Below, in pieces: positions 61,022 through 64,000 of a stretch of DNA of 64,000 nucleotides. A model generated the notes under the pieces. That model did no database searches and had not been told where the DNA came from. It saw only the letters and a list, made by a program, of their open reading frames with translations. How positions within the stretch are numbered: position 1 is the stretch's first letter; the number at the start of each line of letters is the position of its first letter. The stretch lies in NCBI GenBank assembly GCA_019918135.1, contig WBZZ01000692.1:1-64000 (forward strand), in the 5' to 3' direction. A program made the position numbers and the translations under genes. Origin of the DNA: Paulinella micropora. Taxonomy: Eukaryota > Cercozoa > Imbricatea > Euglyphida > Paulinellidae.

Positions 61022-62149
61022 ATGGGCGGGCTCGCGCCGCAGTCCGCTGTGCCTCCGGCCGGCGGAGCTCCCGCTGCGGCCCCCACCCGCGTGGTGGTAG
61101 GCGCGGGCGGCGGCGGTGATACGGCCATGGCCCTGGGCTTCGCGGCGACCAAACGCGGCCAGCCCGAGCGGGCCGGCGAGCTAGCGGGGCGTTGGGTGGT
61201 CCTGGCGGCGGGCTACGAGCTAGCCGAGTACCGGGCCGCGCTCGCCAGGGGCTGCTACACGCGCGAGGGGGTCTGTGTGCGCGGCGGCCTGGGGCCGGAG
61301 GCTCTAGCCCAGTACCTGGGCTTTGTGCTCGCGGGCGCGGCGCCGGGCCTGCCGGGCACGCTGCGCCTCAAGCCCCACACCCACGCGGAGCTTGTGCACG
61401 CCCTGACCCACGACTTTGCGGCCTGCTACCACCGGGGCACCGGGGGCAGCAGGCCGCGGAGGAGGCGCTCGCCCGGCCCGACTTCAAGTACCAAACCTGC
61501 TGGAAGAATCGGAGGCCTTGTCCCACGCGCAGGGCACAGAGCTCCTAGTGTTTGCGAGCCCCGGCCGGACGGCGGACCGGGGGGCCGGCCGGGCGCTGCG
61601 CCAGCTGCTGCGGGCGTGCCTGCAGTCCTACCGGCCCGTCCGGGAGGTGTGGTTGTTGGACGCGGGGGGGGGCCTGGTGGACGAGCGCGGGGCGGCCGGG
61701 ACGTGGCCGTGCGCAGTGCGTTCGAGACCTTGTGCCGCGAGTGCGCGAGCGGGGGTGCCCCGGCCCCCGCCTTCCGGTTGCGGCACGCCATCTTTGGCCT
61801 AGGCGTGGATGCACACGCCGCGCCGACCCTCGTGGCCGCCAACCTCTTTGCTTACCACGACCGCTTTGGCCACGCCCTGGGCTACTTCGACCCGGAGCTC
61901 GCGGCCGAGTTCTATACCGCGTGCCAGACGCGCCCCGAGCTCCGGCCTTGTTACAGCCCGGGCGGCGTTGGGCGCCTGGACGGCGGCCTACGAAATGCTG
62001 CACCCGGGGTCGCGGCGAGGCCGCGCCCGCCGGGCGCCAGCAGTGGGTGGCAGGCGCTGCGGCCGGCCAGGCCGGCGGGCCCACGGACGCGCAGCTGTGG
62101 CTCTACTCCGAACTCTTTATTCGCCGGCGCCCGGAGTTCCAAGCACTAG
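61022..62149 (+). CDS. DUF1152-like protein (fossil region)
   Basis: It starts at the ATG at 61022 (MGGLAPQSAVPPAGGAPAAA). Residues 22-33 read TRVVVGAGGGGDTAMALGFA, matching the glycine-rich GxGGGGD start of DUF1152 proteins, a family of unknown function best known from prokaryotes. Later segments in the region, VREVWLLDAGGGLV and AIFGLGVDAHAAPTLVAANL, parallel the internal D-x-GG and G-x-GxD motifs of that family. Coding signal lies in more than one frame (about two breaks). The glycine loop suggests a nucleotide- or phosphate-binding fold. The assignment is by motif order only. Confidence 0.4.
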   Translation: MGGLAPQSAVPPAGGAPAAAPTRVVVGAGGGGDTAMALGFAATKRGQPERAGELAGRWVVLAAGYELAEYRAALARGCYTREGVCVRGGLGPEALAQYLGFVLAGAAPGLPGTLRLKPHTHAELVHALTHDFAACYHRGTGGSRPRRRRSPGPTSSTKPAGRIGGLVPRAGHRAPSVCEPRPDGGPGGRPGAAPAAAGVPAVLPARPGGVVVGRGGGPGGRARGGRDVAVRSAFETLCRECASGGAPAPAFRLRHAIFGLGVDAHAAPTLVAANLFAYHDRFGHALGYFDPELAAEFYTACQTRPELRPCYSPGGVGRLDGGLRNAAPGVAARPRPPGASSGWQALRPARPAGPRTRSCGSTPNSLFAGARSSKH

Positions 62150-62870
62150 AAGCCAGGGCCGCCCGGCAAGCGCGCCGCCCGGGCCCGCGCCGCCGTCCAG
62201 GAACCCCCTCTCGTCGCGGCGTGGCTGCCGCCGGTCGCCGAGCACCCGTCCGGGAGCGCCGCGGGGGGCTCCGCCGGTCGCCGAGCACCCGTCCGGGCGC
62301 GCCGTGGGGGGGCTGCCGCCGTCCCCGAGCACCCGCCCGGGGACGATGAGGCCTCCTTGGCCTGGCGGAGTTAGCGCGTGATCTGGCCACGCAGGACCCC
62401 ACCGGCGCCACATGGTCTGCAGCCTGCTGGCCGCCTGCTACGTCATTGACTTTGTCTGCACCCGGCCGCCCGGTAGCCCCCCTGAGCGGCGGCGGCACGG
62501 GGCTCGGGGCTCGGGGGCGGCTTCCTCTCCTCCACCCCCCCCCCCTGCGTGCTCAGGTAGATAAAAAAAAGCTGCTCTCTCTCTCTCTCTTGGACACAGA
62601 CCTCCCTCCGGCGCCCCCGGCCGCCAGCACGGGGGGGGGGCTAGTCCTCCCCGGGCCAGGCCTTGTAGTGCTCATGCTGTTTAATCAAGGAGAAGCAGAA
62701 CTGTGCGGACGGTCGCCAGCGCTACGGTGGGTAGCTAGTCAGAGCTTTCGTCTTCTTCTGCCTGCAGTGAGCCTGCTCATGCAGGCACGGCAAGTGCCCC
62801 GGCTCACCCCCATGCCCTGGCTGGCCACCGGCGGACTGACACAGTGACTCCAGACCCGCGTGGACTTCGG
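62150..62870. other. GC-rich spacer with tandem repeats, no firm gene
   Basis: 62215-62350 contains three imperfect copies of a unit like GGTCGCCGAGCACCCGTCCGGG. A TC repeat (62575-62590) and G-runs (62630-62640) follow. A plus frame ending at 62847 is Leu/Pro-rich but has no convincing start or family. Confidence 0.5.
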
Positions 62871-63200
62871 CTAGGCTTCTTTGGCCTGGTCTAGTGTGTT
62901 GAGCACCTCCCGGAGGCACGCTAGCCCTTGCCGCCAGTGCTGTCTGTCCCGTTCCAGGCGCGCACTGAGCCCGAGCAGGCGTTCCAGCTCACGCCGCGAC
63001 CGCTCGGCCTCCTGGTCCCGGGCCAGCTGGTGCTGGGCGTTCTCCACCGCGCCCAGGAGCGAGCAGCTAGGTACCACAACAGCAACAGCGCGAGCGGCCC
63101 GCACAGCACAGACGCTAGCGCGGGGACCGTGTCGGGCAGCCCAGCCCGGCTAGCAGAACTTCCCACTTGGGCAGCATCCTTTGTGCCTCCGACCGCGACT
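62871..63200 (-). CDS. Small membrane-anchored coiled-coil protein (fossil region)
   Basis: On the minus strand a hydrophobic segment (VPALASVLCGPLALLLLWYL, near 63060-63120) is followed by a charged helix with heptad-like leucines (ERSRRELERLLGLSARLERD) ending DQAKEA at 62871. Together they suggest a type II membrane protein with a coiled coil. Signal is split over two frames (about one break) and the start is unclear. No family was recognised. Confidence 0.3.
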
Positions 63201-63901
63201 CCGTGCGGTCGCCGGCGTCGTTCTGACCCCCGGCCGCGCTGGCCGCGCCGAGCAGGCCCCGGGGGGGCGCACGGAGGGGGGGGGCGTGCCAGCGGGTCCG
63301 CTGGCGCGAGCGCGAAGAGGGGGGGGGGGAAGAAAAGAAGACTCTCCTCCGCCCTGCCGTGTGTCCGGCGCCGCCTCCCCCCCCTCCCCCCTGCCCACCC
63401 CCGGCCACGCCCGCGACGTGGTGGGCGCACAATTGACGCTGCGCCTGTTACCCGCGTTGGCCATGTTCAAGAAGCGCAAAGACAAGTCCAAGAGTGCCTA
63501 GGCCCCACCCGACTATCCCGTCTGGCCGGCCGGCCGAGGCCCGAGACGCGGCCTGGCGGCTCTGGCGCGCAGACCTTGGCGCGAATAGACGCGGGCGTGC
63601 CAGCCAGGGGGGGCCTCTCCTCTTCGCGGGCACTCGTCCCTCCTCTGACCTCCTGCAGCAGGCCTAGGCTCGGGGCAGGGACAGCACTCGCGGCGGACCA
63701 AGACCCCTCCCCGCTCGCGGGACAACCCAGCAAAGAACAAGTTGGTATCATGGGGCTTTTCCGCACTCCGTCGTCACCGAACAAACGCGGCAGGTCGCGC
63801 GGCTACCAACGCGCAGAAATGTACGTCGCCTGGCTCGGAAGTTTTAGATTTTTAAAAAAGTCGTCTTTTTTTAATAAATAAAAGAAAATACACGTTCTAG
63901 C
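63201..63901. other. GC-rich region of doubtful coding value, with polyadenylation signals
   Basis: Several overlapping plus-strand frames with basic ends (for example MFKKRKDKSKSA ending at 63501, and MGLFRTPSSPNKRGRSRGYQ from 63750) may be remnants of small genes but lack recognisable content. AATAAA words at 63873-63878 and 63877-63882 end an upstream plus-strand transcript and may also serve as the TATA-like box for the gene at 63902. Confidence 0.4.
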
Positions 63902-64000
63902 ATGATGGCCCGGAACAGTGTCTGGCGCGGGGGCTGCTTTGTCGGATTCTGGGCCATGCTCTTCCTGGCGAGCCACTGCAGGGCCCTGGCGTCGCCCTGC
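63902..64000 (+). CDS. Start of a secreted or membrane protein, cut by the window edge
   Basis: From the ATG at 63902 the 33 visible codons read as a signal peptide: a short basic start (MMARNSVWRGG), a hydrophobic core (CFVGFWAMLFLAS) and a likely cleavage site after HCRALA. The frame is still open at position 64000. The A/T box at 63873-63882 lies 20-30 bases upstream, the usual spacing in these blocks. The product family cannot be judged from this part. Confidence 0.5.
   Translation, partial: MMARNSVWRGGCFVGFWAMLFLASHCRALASPC

Overview
This is eukaryotic DNA, probably from an aquatic protist, in which GC-rich, gene-dense, virus-like blocks alternate with AT-richer host-type sequence, retroelements, microsatellites and one internal telomere-type array. 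Eukaryotic signs are the CCCTAA array, Ty1/copia, Ty3/gypsy and DIRS-like elements, long tri- and tetranucleotide repeats, and AATAAA signals just after stop codons. The best taxonomic hint is a protein of cysteine repeats resembling the EsV-1-7 family, known from stramenopiles and their large viruses; with TTAGGG-type telomeres this would suit a thraustochytrid-like stramenopile. That is inference, and an aquatic animal host is not excluded. No rRNA, tRNA or housekeeping gene was recognised, so the species is open.

Layout. 1-4750: DIRS-like retroelement, minus strand, with a long (GAA)n tract. 4775-17850: virus-like block A: a P-loop ATPase of SF3/AAA+ type, two multi-pass membrane proteins, an F-box-like protein, a large helical protein, an LRR protein, a secreted or GPI-like glycoprotein, and a partial second glycoprotein copy at the block's edge. 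17850-18110: AT-rich junction. 18111-18890: degenerate (CCCTAA)n. 18891-22110: host-type DNA with two (TTA)n tracts and the 3' part of a Ty3/gypsy element. 22110-30890: virus-like block B, the most GC-rich: paired divergent genes, an acidic/basic protein and a coiled-coil RING protein. 31054-36234: an unrecognised reading frame, then a broken Ty3/gypsy element. 36252-43813: a young Ty1/copia element with almost identical LTRs. 43814-47880: host-type DNA and dense microsatellites. 47880-64000: virus-like block C: class 3 lipase, MYND proteins, an EsV-1-7-like repeat/nuclease fusion, an F-box-LRR protein, a possible SET-like protein, a DUF1152-like protein and secreted proteins.

The three blocks share short or absent introns, frequent strand switches, convergent gene pairs with shared polyadenylation zones, homopurine/homopyrimidine or G-run spacers, and a repertoire aimed at membranes and ubiquitin or chromatin control. 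I read them as fossil or integrated pieces of a large nuclear dsDNA virus. No capsid, terminase, protease or DNA polymerase gene is visible, so no family can be assigned; herpesvirus-like or mirusvirus-like lineages are the obvious candidates. Block A lies on the distal side of the telomere-type array, the geometry expected for a virus that joined a chromosome end. Several genes in these blocks have coding signal in more than one frame and are described as fossil regions only.
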